This document shows, one piece after another, positions 46,734-60,500 of a stretch of 64,000 nucleotides of DNA; position 1 is the first letter of the stretch; every line of letters begins with the position of its first letter. The DNA comes from Carallia brachiata. Its lineage: Eukaryota > Streptophyta > Magnoliopsida > Malpighiales > Rhizophoraceae. Where the stretch lies: the NCBI GenBank assembly GCA_021464245.1, contig JADCRB010000072.1, positions 890,055 to 954,054 of the forward strand, read 5' to 3'. The translations under genes and the position numbers were made by a program. The notes beneath the pieces are model-generated. The model had not been told where the DNA came from, searched no databases, and saw only the letters and a program-made list of their open reading frames with translations.

Positions 46734-47690
46734 TCTATTAGGAGGCCTATTAGAACATGAGTTATACAATGAGAGTAGCTCTCTCATTCTATAAATTTCA
46801 CTCCTCTCTTCCCAAAATTTAAACTCAAGACCTCTATAATAGAAGTCTTGAACTCTAATCACTAGATCGTCTCCTTAGAGACCGAACTACAAATTTTAAC
46901 AGAGGATTATGATCTGTTTGGAAACCCAAGTGGGCCAACACATCATGAGCCCATCTAGTTGTGAGCACCCATCTAGTTGACCCAATGGAAACTGGCTGAA
47001 TCTCGCTGAGCCCATCTGGCCGTAATAATTACAAAGTCTCTTGCACAAGCTTAAACCGAAAGCGGATTGCAGTATATAGGTTTATATATATATATATATA
47101 TATATATCACATAATTTGGCCGAAGGCCGCAAAACCTTAAACCCATAACCCTTGTATGAGAAATTCTACCGTTGAAGCATCCTACAGATCAGGAATAATT
47201 TTCCATGGCCAGTGTAAATTCATCCTTGTAACTAGGCAACACATAAGGGCATGAAATTGGAAAAGGAAACTATGAAGCAGGTTGGCCAGTGGTGATCAGA
47301 AACAGGACCAGGCAACTTTCCATCATACTTTGAATGGATTGATGTTAATCAAATGCAACTATCCAGGTGGCTAATTAAAGGCAATTACTTATTGGGCTGA
47401 AGAAAATGAATAAGCCTTTTATCACAAGTCTTTAATCAATAAGCATATATGTGTAGGAACATATAAGAAGTTTAGTTATCTTTTAAAACCTGTCATCAGA
47501 TTCACCTTGCTAGAACCAGGAATTGTTGAGATGTTATGGTCACACAAGTTCATTAAATCTCCCTCCATTTCTCACTTCTCACCTAACTATTGCTTCAAGA
47601 CAAGGAAAGTTTCAAGCAAAACTTCAAAATCACAAAGATAGATGATGGAAAGGCGGCGAGCGACGTGGCCTGTACTTATGTGCAAGTGTG

Positions 47691-47697
47691 TATATAA
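47691..47697 (+). promoter_or_regulatory. TATA box of the COBL4-like gene
   Basis: TATATAA, 129 bases upstream of the start codon at 47826, in otherwise mixed DNA. Confidence 0.6.
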
Positions 47698-47825
47698 CCA
47701 CTAGCCCATCTGCAAGCAGCAGGCATTTCCTTGGTTGCACCCTCTTTATGTACAAGTTGTTGCTCTAACTAGTTCTAAGAAGCTGAACACAAATAATCAG
47801 CCTTAAATTGCCGATAATAGTTTTT

Positions 47826-49770
47826 ATGAAGATGAGGTTTATAATCTCGGCTATTTTCCTGCTGGTATTTTTCTCTTCAGCAGGTGAAGTTTTTGTACCT
47901 AGAATTGTTGAACATAATTTGATTTAACTTATTCTGTGTGTTGAACTTCTTTGAATCTGTGTAATGATTGCAGCTGCATATGATCCCCTGGATCCAAATG
48001 GCAACATAACAGTGAAATGGGATATCATGTCCTGGACTGTAGATGGCTATACAGTAAGTAACAAGATCAGTAACATCAGTTATTCAGCAACATAGAATCC
48101 TACCACACCATGTACTCTTGCAATTTCTTAAAGTATGCACCGGGCGCCCATTGCGTGTTCCTTTTGATGGTTTCATTAGCATTAGAATTAAGTCCAGCAT
48201 CTTATACTAAGTAATGGAATAGAATATAGCAGATTCATTTTATTGCACATAAAAATTGCATCAATGATGGTGCTTTTTTTTTTTCTGCATAATGTTTCAG
48301 GCAGTTGTCACAATTAATAACTTCCAAATGTTCCGGCACATAATGTACCCTGGCTGGACTCTAGGCTGGACATGGGCAAAGAAAGAAATAATATGGAGTA
48401 TGAGCGGTGCTCAGGCCACTGAACAAGGTGACTGCTCCAAGTTCAAAGCGAATATACCACATTGCTGCAAACGGAGCCCAGCAGTTGTCGACTTGCTGCC
48501 CAATGTTCCTTATAACCAACAGTTCACCAATTGCTGCAAAAGTGGAGTGGTGGCAGCATGGGGACAGGATCCATCGGCTTCTGTCTCCCAATTCCAGATT
48601 ATTGTTGGGTTGTCTGGGACTTCAAATAAGACCGTGAAACTCCCCAAGAACTTCACCTTGCTCGGCCCCGGACCAGGCTACACATGCGGGCCTGCAAAAG
48701 TTGTTCCTTCCACCAAGATTCCCACTCCTGACCCTCGTAGAAAAATTCAGGCCTTGTGTAAGTTTTCATGCCTTCTAATTTAATGTCCCCCCATCCCATT
48801 TCTTTTTGCTCAATAATTTTGCTCCTTTTGTGGACTTGCAAGCCTTGTGATCTTTGGTTTCACATTCAATGCAGTGACCTGGAATGTGACTTGCACTTAC
48901 TCACAGTTCCGGGCTAGGAAGAATCCCAATTGCTGTGTCTCTTTCTCATCTTTCTACAGTAAAACAATCACTCCCTGCACCTCTTGTGCTTGCGGTTGCC
49001 AAAACAACAACACTTGTGTCCAGTAAGCCGCCATTTTTCCTTACCTTGAATACTGAAAGTGAATAGCAGGTGATTCACAAAAAAGTATCACACGTATAGC
49101 TAATTTACACTGATGTAGGAATGATGACAAAATTCTCCAATTGAAGGGCATAGACAACACTACACGGAAAGAAAACAGCCCCCTACTACAATGCACCCAC
49201 CATATGTGTCCAGTCCGCGTGCACTGGCATGTGAAGCTCAACTATAAGGACTACTGGCGGGTGAAGATCGCCATGACAAACTTCAACTATGGGATGAATT
49301 ACTCGACCTGGACACTTGTTATCCAGCATCCAAACCTCAACAATGTAACGCAGGTCTTCAGCTTTGAGTACAAGCCTCTTGTTCCCTACAAATCGATCAG
49401 TGAGTATTGGCAAATATCACTGATCTTCATGCACAAATGTAGTCGAAAAAGGATCTGACTTAGCATGTCTGTTATTTTGCATGCAGATGACACAGGTATG
49501 TTTTATGGCATGAAGTACTACAATGACCTATTAATGGAAGCAGGGCCCTCAGGTAATGTTCAATCTGAGGTTCTTCTTCAGAAGGACCAGAACACCTTCA
49601 CCTTCAAACAGGGATGGGCTTTTCCCCGGAAGGTCTACTTCAATGGCGATGAATGCATGCTACCCCCACCAGATACATACCCATTTTTGCCAAATTTAGC
49701 TGGAAGATCCCTACTCTCATTGTCAACACTGATTTCTGCAACATTTTTGTTGTTGATTTGCATCTGGTAG
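47826..49770 (+). CDS. COBL4: COBRA-like protein 4 / IRX6 type, GPI-anchored secondary-wall cellulose protein
   Basis: Six exons: 47826-47883, 47974-48053, 48301-48757, 48875-49022, 49119-49399 and 49487-49770. They total 1308 nt, 435 codons plus stop, in one frame. Order of parts: signal peptide (about 1-20, MKMRFIISAIFLL); mature start AYDPLDPNGNITVKWDI; the N-terminal cellulose-binding-like region with WTLGWTWAKKE; ATEQGDCSKF; PHCCK; PKNFTLLGPGPGYTCGPAK; the hallmark CCVS at about 218-221 in the Cys-rich part; CTHHMCPVRVHWHVK; NDTGMFYGMKYYNDLL; GWAFPRKVYFNGDECMLPPP; and a C-terminal hydrophobic GPI signal. Close to Arabidopsis COBL4, which is needed for cellulose deposition in secondary walls (irx6). 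ATG 47826 was preferred to the in-frame ATG at 47832 only because it is upstream; either keeps the signal peptide. The next gene, a second COBRA-like, is convergent. Confidence 0.96.
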
Positions 49771-50339
49771 TCTCTGACAGACAATTACAGCAAGATGTAT
49801 ATCAATTCCAACTGCCTCCTACCTTTAAAAGAAACAAAATTGTTTTGGGTCATCAATATCAAGCATTGAGTGCTAAAAATTCTTGGATTTCTTGCAGTGC
49901 TTGTTGTTTAGGGAAGGTAACTGCTGACTTGAAGAAAGATTTCTGACTTTTAACTTCAACAAATGCATACTATACTTCATAAACAGAACTGGCTTTTTTT
50001 TTTTTTTTGGTTATATAAATGGAAAATACAGTGCATTAAATAATTAAAGCTAGGAAAACTGAAAAAGCCAAGCCATGGTGAATTTTGGAGCTGTAATTTC
50101 TCTGTAAATGAGTTCTCATTTTCCTTTCTGTTACATTGTTATGGTCCTTTGGTAGTGCAAACTCTCCACACTAAGATGATTGAGTACAATATGACACGCA
50201 CTAAACCAAGTCAGCAGAGCATCTCAGACCCTCTCAACGCTGATGTTACCAACAACTTCAGAATTGGCTCCCAAGTTCTAGTAGTAGGGCAGATCAATTA
50301 AAAATTGTAAATGAAATTCAAACGACAAACTACAACAGT
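49771..50339. other. Shared 3' intergenic spacer between the two COBRA-like genes
   Basis: 570 bases between two converging stop codons. It holds a poly-T near 49995-50008 and presumably both 3' ends. No gene seen; a 97-codon frame overlapping the end of COBL4 is a shadow. Confidence 0.6.
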
Positions 50340-53082
50340 TTATGCATGGCTATGCAAGAAAGCCAGTGTAGATAGACAAGTCATTATTAGAATTAATGGT
50401 GAGGTGAGCCGGTGGAGACTAGCATTTGGCATCCATGGATAAGCATCTGGAGGCGGCATCACACAGTTATCTCCATTGAAGTAGATCCTTCTAGGAAAAG
50501 CCCAACCCTTCTCGAAGGTAAAAGTTGCCTGGTCCTTTTGGAAAAGCATCTCTGACTGTACATTACCAAGAGGGCCAGCTTGCATAAGCAAATCGTTGTA
50601 AAACTTAATCCCCCACAGCATAGCAGTATCATCTGTCAGAAAAGTGCAACATTGTTCAGTTGAGATCTTTTAGAGCCCCTCGGTAAACATTATGTATGAA
50701 ATTTTAAATTTCCTAAAACTGACTGCAATGAACTATCTGTTGAAAATGCACTAGTGTAATCATACCGATCATTATATAAGACCTCCCTTTTCTTTTCAGA
50801 ATAGAAAATGCAATCAAATTGCAGTGAGATCATTATTGTTCTGTCCAAATTTTGAGGCAAACGCAAGCATGAGAGGAGATCAAACTTACTTATGGTCGAA
50901 TAAGGATTCAATGACTTAGAGTTAAAGCTGAAAACTTTTGTCAGACTGTCAAAGTTGGGATGCTGGACTACCAAATTCCACTCCGAGTAGTTGTTATTGT
51001 AATTGAAATTTGTAACTGTGATCTTGGCACGCCAGTATTCCCTGTAGTTAACCTTCACGTGCCAATGAACTCTAATTGGACACATATGGCTTGTACATTG
51101 GACAAGAGGCATCAAGCTGTTCTTCCCAGAACTAGGAACAACTGAAGCTAAATGTGGGGCATTTGGACTGCAAATTAGTAATAGAAAGTTAAGCAAAAGA
51201 TGGAATTTTCAAACACACGCTTAAGTCTCCAAAGAATCAAAACCACACAAAAAGAGGGAACAAAATTTTTCTGATAATACTTACTCTACACAACTTCCAG
51301 AACTATTATTGTTACTTTGACAACCACAGGCACATGTTGGACAAGTTACTATGGTGCTGTTGTAGAAGGATGAAAGTGAGACACAGCAAGTAGGCGTCCT
51401 CGCTGCCAGGAATTGTGAATATGTACATGTAACATTCCATGTCACTGCAATTACAAGGCAAACCAGAAAAAAAAAAAAAAAAGGCAAGGTTATAAAGTAT
51501 TTATGTGTGCGAATTCAAATTAATAAATCAAGCTAAAGAGAATCCGGTTTTCAGAATTTCCATTTGCCATTTTTAGTTCCTCATTATTCACACACATACT
51601 TTGAGGAAATTTATCCATGCGATAAAATTAGATCTGGGACTTATTCTGAGAGTACAATGAACAAAGGTCTGCATTATATTAAAACATTCATTAATTCACT
51701 TACCCAAAGCTTGTGTGACCCTTCTTTTATCTGCCGTAATGAATCTAGTAGGCGCGACATTTTTTGCAGGACTACATGTATAACCAGGTCCTGGTGTCAT
51801 CAGGGTGAAGTTTTTAGGCATCGTGACTGATTTTTTGTCAGTTCCAGCTTGGCCAACAGTAAGCTGGAATGAACTAGCTGCATTGGCTGGATCTTGTGCC
51901 AATGAGCTAAGTACGCCACCTTTACAGCAATTTGCAACTTGCTGGTTGTAAGGAGTTCCTGGCAATAAATCCACTATTGTTGGTTTCCTCTTGCAGCAAT
52001 GTGGAAAGGGCCATTTGAATTTGAGCAATCTCCTTGCTCTGTTGCTTGCTTGCCTCCCTTCATGTCATATATTACCTCATTCTTTGCCCATGTCCATCCT
52101 AATGACCAACCTGGTGATTGAATGTGGCGATATTGCTGGAAGTTGAAGATCGTGACTTGGGCCTATACATTACACAGAGAAGTTGATTCCTTTTCAGTCA
52201 GGACAAAGATAAAAGGATAATTGATGCTAGTAAGGCAACATAATTAGTACTTACAATATAGCCATCAGAAGTCCAGTAGAGAATATCCCATTTGATTGTG
52301 ATATTTCCAGTTGGGTCAAGAGCATCATAGGCTTCTGGAACCAAAAAAAAAAAGATATTCGGCAACAGAAAATTGGATGAACAAGAGTATCGCAGAAGTA
52401 CGAGATTGCTTCAAAGAATTTTTTTTTTTTTTTTGAGAAAAGGAAATTTATGTGAGGAAAGAAAACTGGTATAATTGTATTTCACCAATGATCAAGGAAG
52501 CCTCAATGCTGAATTGCAATGAAGCACCAATAGAATTTCAATCTTAAAGGCTTAACTTGTCCACAGCTTTGAACTAGAAATCATCACAGCGTGACAAAAA
52601 CAAAAAAAAAAAACAAAACAAAATAAAACAAAATCATCACAGCGAAGTCCTAATCATTGCATGTAAAGGAAAACAGCATAATTTTGAACAGAAACTCAAA
52701 CATAAATACCAACAAGGGACTAAAAAAGCAAAACTGCTTACACTAATGGGTAAATAAAGAAGTCACATTTCCTCATATATGAAATTCCATAAGCGAACTC
52801 TTTGAAAGTACCTCATATTCTTGTTTGATCAAGCAAAAGAACCCCAGAAACCATCATTGGAAATGGAAAAGGCAAAATTGTTGGCCTAACCAATGCCCAT
52901 CAATATTAAGACAAAAGAAGTCGATAAAGACTCCATTTTTTTTAAAAGAATGGGTGCCAAAGAAAGATAAAGATGGAAACTTTTCAACCTGTTGAAGTGA
53001 AGCCAATGCAAAACAACGCAAACAGAAGCAGAATGGTGTGTTTAGAGAGAAAACTCGTAATGGGGCAGACTATAAAACCCAT
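50340..53082 (-). CDS. COBRA-like protein (COB/COBL1 type), GPI-anchored, with one-base frameshift in exon 3
   Basis: Six exons on the minus strand: 53082-52989, 52334-52255, 52162-51704, 51444-51285, 51167-50890 and 50632-50340. Together 1364 nt; one restored base gives 454 codons plus stop. Parts: signal peptide (MGFIVCPITSFL to GFTSTEAYDALDP), SLGWTWAKNEVIY, KQATEQGDCS, PHCCKRKPTIVDLLPGTPYN, FTLMTPGPGYTCSPAK, CCVSLSSFYNSTI, CTSHMCPIRVHWHVK, MLWGIKFYNDLL, GWAFPRRIYFNG and a hydrophobic GPI signal. COB-type proteins orient cellulose microfibrils in expanding cells. Exon 2 is 80 nt, exactly as in the neighbouring COBL4. Exon 3 is 459 nt against 457 there, although the protein alignment needs one extra codon (460), so one base is missing, at about 52017-52024 (TGCTCAAATTC where TGCTCAAAATTC is expected). 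The other exons are intact. Confidence 0.94.
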
Positions 53083-56000
53083 TCTTGAAGTGAATATGTC
53101 CCTGTGATCCTGATTTTCAGGTTCTGCTCTGGTGTTCTTGGCAGGGTCAAGAAATATAACAGAGAAAACCTGAAAAGGAGAAGGGCACAAGCTGCAGAAC
53201 CAATAGAAAGTAAAGGAACGGGCTTCTGACCAACTTGGGTTCTGTGTTAAGGACACATGGCAATGCCAAGAATCAGTTTTAAGGACTGAAAAGATAGAAT
53301 TTTGTTAGAAGGACGTGAAACAGAAGATGAGTTGGCACGGAATTATCAGGACCGTTAATCTTAATTAGATGTTTTTTCGTACATAATAATCAATTCGTAA
53401 TTAATGGTCCTGATTACATCGCGTCCAGCTTGTTGATCCTTTGGCATTCACCTGTTTTTTTTTTTTTTTTTTCCTTTTCTAAGAAAGTGTACTTTTAAGC
53501 CCACTGAAACACTTAGTGTTAAACCATTAGCAACGACTTGTGGGTGAAGAAAGCATGCATTTTAAGCCATTGCTTTCCCTGAAAAACCAAGCAATTTCTG
53601 TGGGTTTGTTCCGTTCAATACCTCCATTTTAACAGATATGGAGATATGGCTTAATTTGGGGAGGGTTAAATAATAATTGTTACCAGCTGCATGACAGTTA
53701 GGCGATGGTGATGATAGAAAATGACAGCCCCTAGTAATTTTACATCTCAACAGTGCAGCCAAGGGCAACTAATGCATACGCTTAAGCAAGTTTCCATTCT
53801 GCACGCAAAACCCCAAAACAAGATTTTGGTTTGTCTGTCTTCCACCCTAGGTTAACGATTTTTGTCACTTTAACAGAGCTTTAGTGAGCATTTATGACAA
53901 GATTCTCATAATTATTATGCCCTTAACCAACTCCGCGTTTCCATTTCTCGTTAAGAGCTCTCCGTTTTTCTTTTGGAATTACATATATATTGTGACTTAG
54001 TGAATATAAGACAACCATAAATCATTATATTCCTCTTAAAATTAGTCTAGGTCTGAGTTTTCAAGCTGGTACTCGTCTTCAAATAAAATATAATTTATGT
54101 TAAGTGTACGGTGTTAGTTTTTAGACTATTAATAGTGAGGGTGACTGGTATAAAGAGAGTATTTTGAATCTAATAACGTTTGAGTAGCAGGTCAATTTTA
54201 TTAAAATGGTTAAATGACAATGTGTCACCAGTACCTAAAAATATAAAAAGACAATCATAAGATCCGGGTCAAGAAAAAAGTATTTAACTCAAAAATAATA
54301 ATAAGAAGAATGTATTAAATAAGATTTACTTGTGAGGTTTAATATATTAAAATTGTGAAGTTTAAGACTTCCACCGAATTTTTTTGGTTCAATGGACTGC
54401 TCGTTTTGAACAGATAGTTCATATTATGTCCTATAAAATTCTTAAAAATTTGGAATGTTGAGAAGATCCAACTACTTAGTTACAATTTTAATTAGAACTG
54501 TAACAGTCCCTCTAATTTTAAGTTTGGTTTTAACTCTTTTTAAAATCAATTTCGATTCAAACTCAAAATTACACGTCGCACTCTCTCTTAACTTCTTTTC
54601 CTCGTCCTTTTATTATTGTAACTTTATTTTTGTATTAAAAAAAAGCGTTAAATGATGGAAGGTTTGAGCTTTTTGTAATTATTCAAAAATCGTTTCCATT
54701 CCATTAATTTAATGCTTAATTTAATGCTCTATAAGCATATCTTGGTTTTTGGTATATGTACTTTGACTAGCGACAAGCCAACAGTTGCTTGCGTTTCTTT
54801 TTCTAGAGATGTATTTGACTTGGTAAATTATTTTTAAAAAACCCCATATTGGATAACGTTTTGTCTTTTGGTCTCGTTGGTCTTTAGGTCGTTAACCTCT
54901 TCTACCAAGTAAACGGATGCATGGTTGAAGGGCTAGTATCCTGAGTAGAAAACATAATTTATCGAAATGTATGAGCACTCTAGTAATTAAGAACTTGAAT
55001 TGTTATAATTAAATGTCTTAATCTATAATCTATTAAATATGAGTGAGAAATTATGAAATAAGGAACAGTTACAAACAAATTTGTTAAATATAAGTAAATG
55101 AAAGTTACCAAATGAAAATATGTTGTTTTATTGCCTATGACTTGAAGAGTCTCTTAATGGATACCAAAAATAGAAACTTTTGGGTGTAAATTCATACTAT
55201 AGTGCTCCTGCCTTTATGGCGTTATGTCTATAATAAAAATAATAATAATAATAATAATAACAACAATAATCATAATAAAGGCAGGCCATTGAAAAGAAAA
55301 TGCAGGTCCTTCCAACGAGAAAGTTGGAAATTTAAATTAGTATGCCTCGTAGATTCGTAGGTTGTTGCTTTCCCTCGACATCATATGCTTGTCCTATTTA
55401 GTTGGAACTTCACTCGTTGAACTGTGAAAGCCAACGTGTTGTTAAGCATCTTTATTTATTTCATTTAATTATCTATTTCAGCAAATTATCAAAGAAATTG
55501 TCTTTGCTCCATCTCGATTTTTTTTTTTGTTACGCGAGAGACCGAAAAATTATAAAATAACTCACTAAAATTCAAAAATAAGATCAAACAATTTCAATAA
55601 AGCGTCTAAACTAATTGTACTTCAAACATAAGATTCATCTTGACTTTAATAAAGCCAAGGCTAATGTCTGAAATATTTTTTTTTTGGTCCTTAAAAATTG
55701 CGACTGCAGTGATAAGGGTAGAGGACAGGGGCTAGTGTCGGGCCCCGACCTGACAGCCAGAAGTATAGTTTCCAATTGTTTGGGCTAAGTCCAAACTCTG
55801 TTGAAAAGTTTGTTGATGGGTAAAACTTGTACCATGGATCTGATCATGGGTATCACAAGTCAGTACGAAAGACCAATGTCCTGGAGCATATAGGTTGGCC
55901 CAATTAAGGACCAGACTTCTGGAGCCTAAAGTCCAATTCTACAGAAAATCTTCCTTCAATTTTGGCCCAAATCAAACTTAAACTGATTCCCTTGGAGTTT

Positions 56001-57516
56001 TAATTCAGTTGGAAGTCCAACCAGCGATTTGCTGGATATTCAATCCATCGTTCCCCTTTTGGTGGAACCTTAATTGGCCAATGAGAAATTCCCTGCACAA
56101 ATAATATTCAAATTGTTTAATCTTTGAAGGCGTGACGCAAGAATAAACTCATGAAGCATCTGTGAAGAGCATCAGAATATTGCATTCTTATGGTCCCCCA
56201 TGGATCTTTGTGAGGTTACCTGTGAGGAAACATCAAACATGGGTGGTTTGACCCTTTTTCAATATTGTTGGAATGGTGGTTTTGATCCTCTTAAAATTTT
56301 GTTGTCCTAATCCTCGCGTATCCACACATTGTAGTCTAATCAGTTTTTGATAGTAATTTAAATTAAAATTTCACTACATAACTGTATTTTAAATAATATT
56401 AAAATAATTAAATATTTCATGTGATAATATTTAAAATTTTATTTTTTTAAATTTAATTATCCGACAACTCACATCACTTTCATCTCATATAAATAATCTC
56501 ACAAAATATTTATTGAAAAACCTCAAATCAAATCAATAGAATAAGAGTAAATTAACTCAAAAAGGAAGAATAATCATGTCTTTTATACATATTCCTAAGA
56601 AAAAATACATATTTTATACATAGATGAATGAATAAATGCAGAATATAGAAAATAAGCGCAAATTCGTGTTACTTTATAATGATTGTTAGATAAATATTTA
56701 TAATTCTCATGGTTATGAATCAAGGAAAAACTATAATAACCTGTATCTCCCATTGATTCACCTAAGTTTCTGTAAGGAAATAAGCCTTATGGTACAGAAT
56801 ATTCTATTAGTTGCCCACACGTTCCAAAAAAAATCAATTAGTTGCCCAATCGTGATTTATGAATTTTCCCCGTCAAAGTCAAACACGCTCCCTCACTCAC
56901 ACGAAGCCGCGTCGGCTACAAAACAATCAAATTTGTAAAATTTTTTTATAACAAAATTTTTATTACATAAACATATAAATTAAATATAAAATAATAATAT
57001 AAATATATTATTTTTAAATTCAAATCATTAATTATAATAAATTTATTATTTAATTAATATTTAAAATTAAAATAATTAATTTGTATCATTATTTTATATC
57101 TTAATTTTATATTTATATATATATTTTTAAAAAAGATTTTATTTGGAGAATTAAGTAATGAAATTTTAATTTTTCAAAATGTTATTTGTTTAAAGGGAAA
57201 AAAAAAAACAAGGAAATTCAGAAAAGCAAAGCTTTTGGCTCGGAAGCCACCAAGCAAACCCAGAGCTAACCCTGAAAACGGAAGTGGCGAACCCTTTTTT
57301 GTCTAACCATTTAAACAAACCTTTGTTTTCCTTTATTTTTATTTCCAATTTTGCCTTTATATTTTATTTTTCCCTCTCCATTTCCAAACCTGCAATAAAC
57401 AGAATGCATTCTTGATTCGATTTCTCCTTTTCTTGTTTAGATATTTTTTTAAAAAAATAATTGTTTTGGGGGGAGGGATTAATATTCATAACTGAGTCCG
57501 ATTCACCGAGTTGTCA
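53083..57516. other. Intergenic / promoters, no gene recognised
   Basis: Divergent upstream DNA of the COB-type gene and the carrier. Contains poly-T (53457-53472), an ATA/ATT simple repeat (55235-55275), AT-rich DNA (56390-57170) and a GC-richer leader-like stretch at 57230-57310 just upstream of the carrier. No coding exon found. Confidence 0.5.
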
Positions 57517-60500
57517 ATGGAGGCATCAAACGCGCGAGTCCACTCCTTCGGCCCGACCGAGATTAACTGGGACAAGTACGTACTCTTTTTCTCAATTAAA
57601 TCTTCAAGAATAAATGAATTTTTTTTATATTTGTTTCATAAATTTTGTTTCTTTTCTTTGATTTGGTTTGCTTATTGCAATCTTGATATTATCCGCTGCT
57701 TGTCATTGGTGTGAAAAAGTAAAGAATTTTAGGGTTTTAGAGGGATGCTTTCTGGGGTTTGAAGAACACCCAAAACTCCCATTTTGATTGAGAATGCTAA
57801 AGTTTTTTTTTTTTTTTAAAATTTTTGGTTTTTTTAATCTTTTTTTAAGGTGAACTTTATTTTTCAGCCTCTTTTTTGTTACATTTTGAATTTGATTGAG
57901 AGATAATTCAATGCAACCTGCTATTGGTCAACAAATGGTCAACTATTTTTATTTTCAATTTGGTCTGTTGGGTTTAGCTGATTCATGTGAATTCTGTCTT
58001 TAGTTCTCTCATATGGCTTGTTTCCACCTTTTTTGTTTTTTTGCAGGCTTGATAAAACTAAGTTTTATGTTGTAGGAGCAGGCCTCTTTACTGGGGTTAC
58101 AGTGGCATTGTATCCAGTGTCTCTGGTGAAAACCAGACTTCAGGTTGCTACAAAGGATACAGTTGAGAGAAATGCATTTTCTGTTATAAGAAGCGTACTG
58201 AAAACGGATGGAATTCCTGGTCTCTACCGAGGTTTCGGTACGGTTATCACTGGTGCAATTCCAGCCAGGATTATTTTTCTTACTGCTTTGGAAACCACGA
58301 AAGTGGCTGCTTTCCAGATGGTCGAGCCATTTAAATTTTCTGAAGCTACACAAGCGGCGATAGCCAATGGCATTGCTGGCATGATGGCATCGCTTTGTTC
58401 TCAAGCTGTATTTGTTCCAATTGATGTGGTATGTGGTGTAAAATCCCTTTTGAGCATATTTGCATTAGCTAACATTTTGAGTGATAGCTCTGTTTATTTT
58501 GGATATTATGATTTGTCTTGAGAAATTGTATTTAGCTGGGATACTTTTGATGCATATCAATAGATGTTGAATTTCTTCAAACAATTCTGCTTTGGTTAGC
58601 CAGAAGTCACTGACAGCAATGCCTTTGCACGTGGATAGATGATAATTTATTTTGAATTGATGCTCTTCAGGTTAGCCAGAAGTTGATGGTACAGGGGTAT
58701 TCTGGGCATGCAAAGTATAATGGGGGCCTGGATGTTGCCCGTCAGGTTATAAAGTCTGATGGTATCAGAGGATTATACAGGGGATTTGGTCTGTCGGTCA
58801 TGACATATTCTCCTTCTAGTGCAGTTTGGTGGGCAAGTTATGGTTCCAGCCAACGAGTTATTTGGAGGTGAACTTTCACTTTTCCTTAATATCATGTAAT
58901 TTCAGCACAATTGAAGAGCTCAATTGCTTTGATGTCCAGCCTTAGTTGCTGTGTATTTAAGTCACGACATTCAAATCTTTGACTCTAGAGAATCTGTGTT
59001 AATTTTTTAGGTTTGGACTATATTATCAATGAAATGTGCTTGACGAATGCTAGCTTCAGTAGTTGGGAGTTGAGTCCCTACAGTTTATGCTGTTGCAAAC
59101 AATTTCCACAAGACCTCCTCCCATCAGCTCATCTGACCAATTTTCTGCCTTCGTGTTTTTCTCTTTGGGAAATTTTGGAAGCATAGCTGACCTTGGTGCC
59201 CTCATACAATTGATTTAGAATTCAGATTAGAATGATTTGCAAAGGGAAGCTTTTCTGGCTGTTTGAGGTTTCAGAGGTTACTGAGTTCATTGTCGTACCT
59301 GAAGTTATGTTTATAAGTTCCTTAGGCACAGTAATATTAGGCATCCATTTGATATGTTCTTGTCCATATGTCCATGCCATTTTATTTCTCAGTGAGAGAC
59401 CTTCTGACTGTTTTGGGCAGACTTTTAGGTCATGATACTGACCTGGAAGGCTCTCCTCCCAGCCAGTTGAAGATAATGCTAGTTCAAGCTACTGGAGGGA
59501 TAATTGCTGGAGCAACAGCATCTTGCATCACGACACCATTGGATACCATCAAAACTCGATTGCAGGTATTCTTAAGCCTCCTTTGGTTGAAACTATAGTC
59601 TTATTATTACTATTATTATTTTGTTTTTTTTTCCTATTGCTCCATCTTGCTTCTCCGTCTATGGTTTTTGTTTTTTTAAAATAAGATTGCAAATTCAATT
59701 GGCCTTTATTAATGTACGTATACATAAGCAAGATGTGCATGTATACAGAGACAGACAGACACCAAGTTTCATGTTTTAATCCTGAAATGGATATAATTCA
59801 CACATGAGGCAGTTTTTGCTGCTTGGTATATGAACCCTATGAAACCCTCTTTGCAATTTTTTTTTTCTTTTGACTTTATTTTTCCGGTACAGGTAGCATT
59901 AAATAACTTAGCACTCTAATGGATCTATTACCGGAGGTTCAACAAAGTGATGCATTGAAATATTTATGTATATTAATACTTAACTAAAATCATTTGTTCT
60001 CTTAGATGGGATAGTTTATCAAAAATTTCAGATTTTCATAGCATCCAAGACATTCTACGTTTCACTTAAATCTTTGGACTCAGCAACTTTGAGAATGAGA
60101 AAACACCTCTTCCTCTCCCTTCCCCCTCCTCCACCCCCCACTCCCCAAAACGGGAACAAACACTCATCTGAGAGAAAATTGGGACATCAATGTGGTAGAA
60201 CATATAGTTTAAGGTCAACGGTCATTGTGTAGCCTAATGTATTTATATATTTCATTGCCCAATTTATTGCTCGTGTTTACTTATTTTGCTTTTAACAATT
60301 TCCCTTTATATGGGAAATGTTGTTTTTACTTGTAGGTGATGGGACATGAAGGGAAAATCTCGGCAGCACAAGTTGTTAAAACCTTGATTAAAGATGATGG
60401 CTGGACAGGTTTATATAGAGGGTTGGGTCCAAGATTTTTCAGCATGTCTGCATGGGGAACTTCAATGATTTTAGCATATGAATACTTGAGTATGGGTTCT

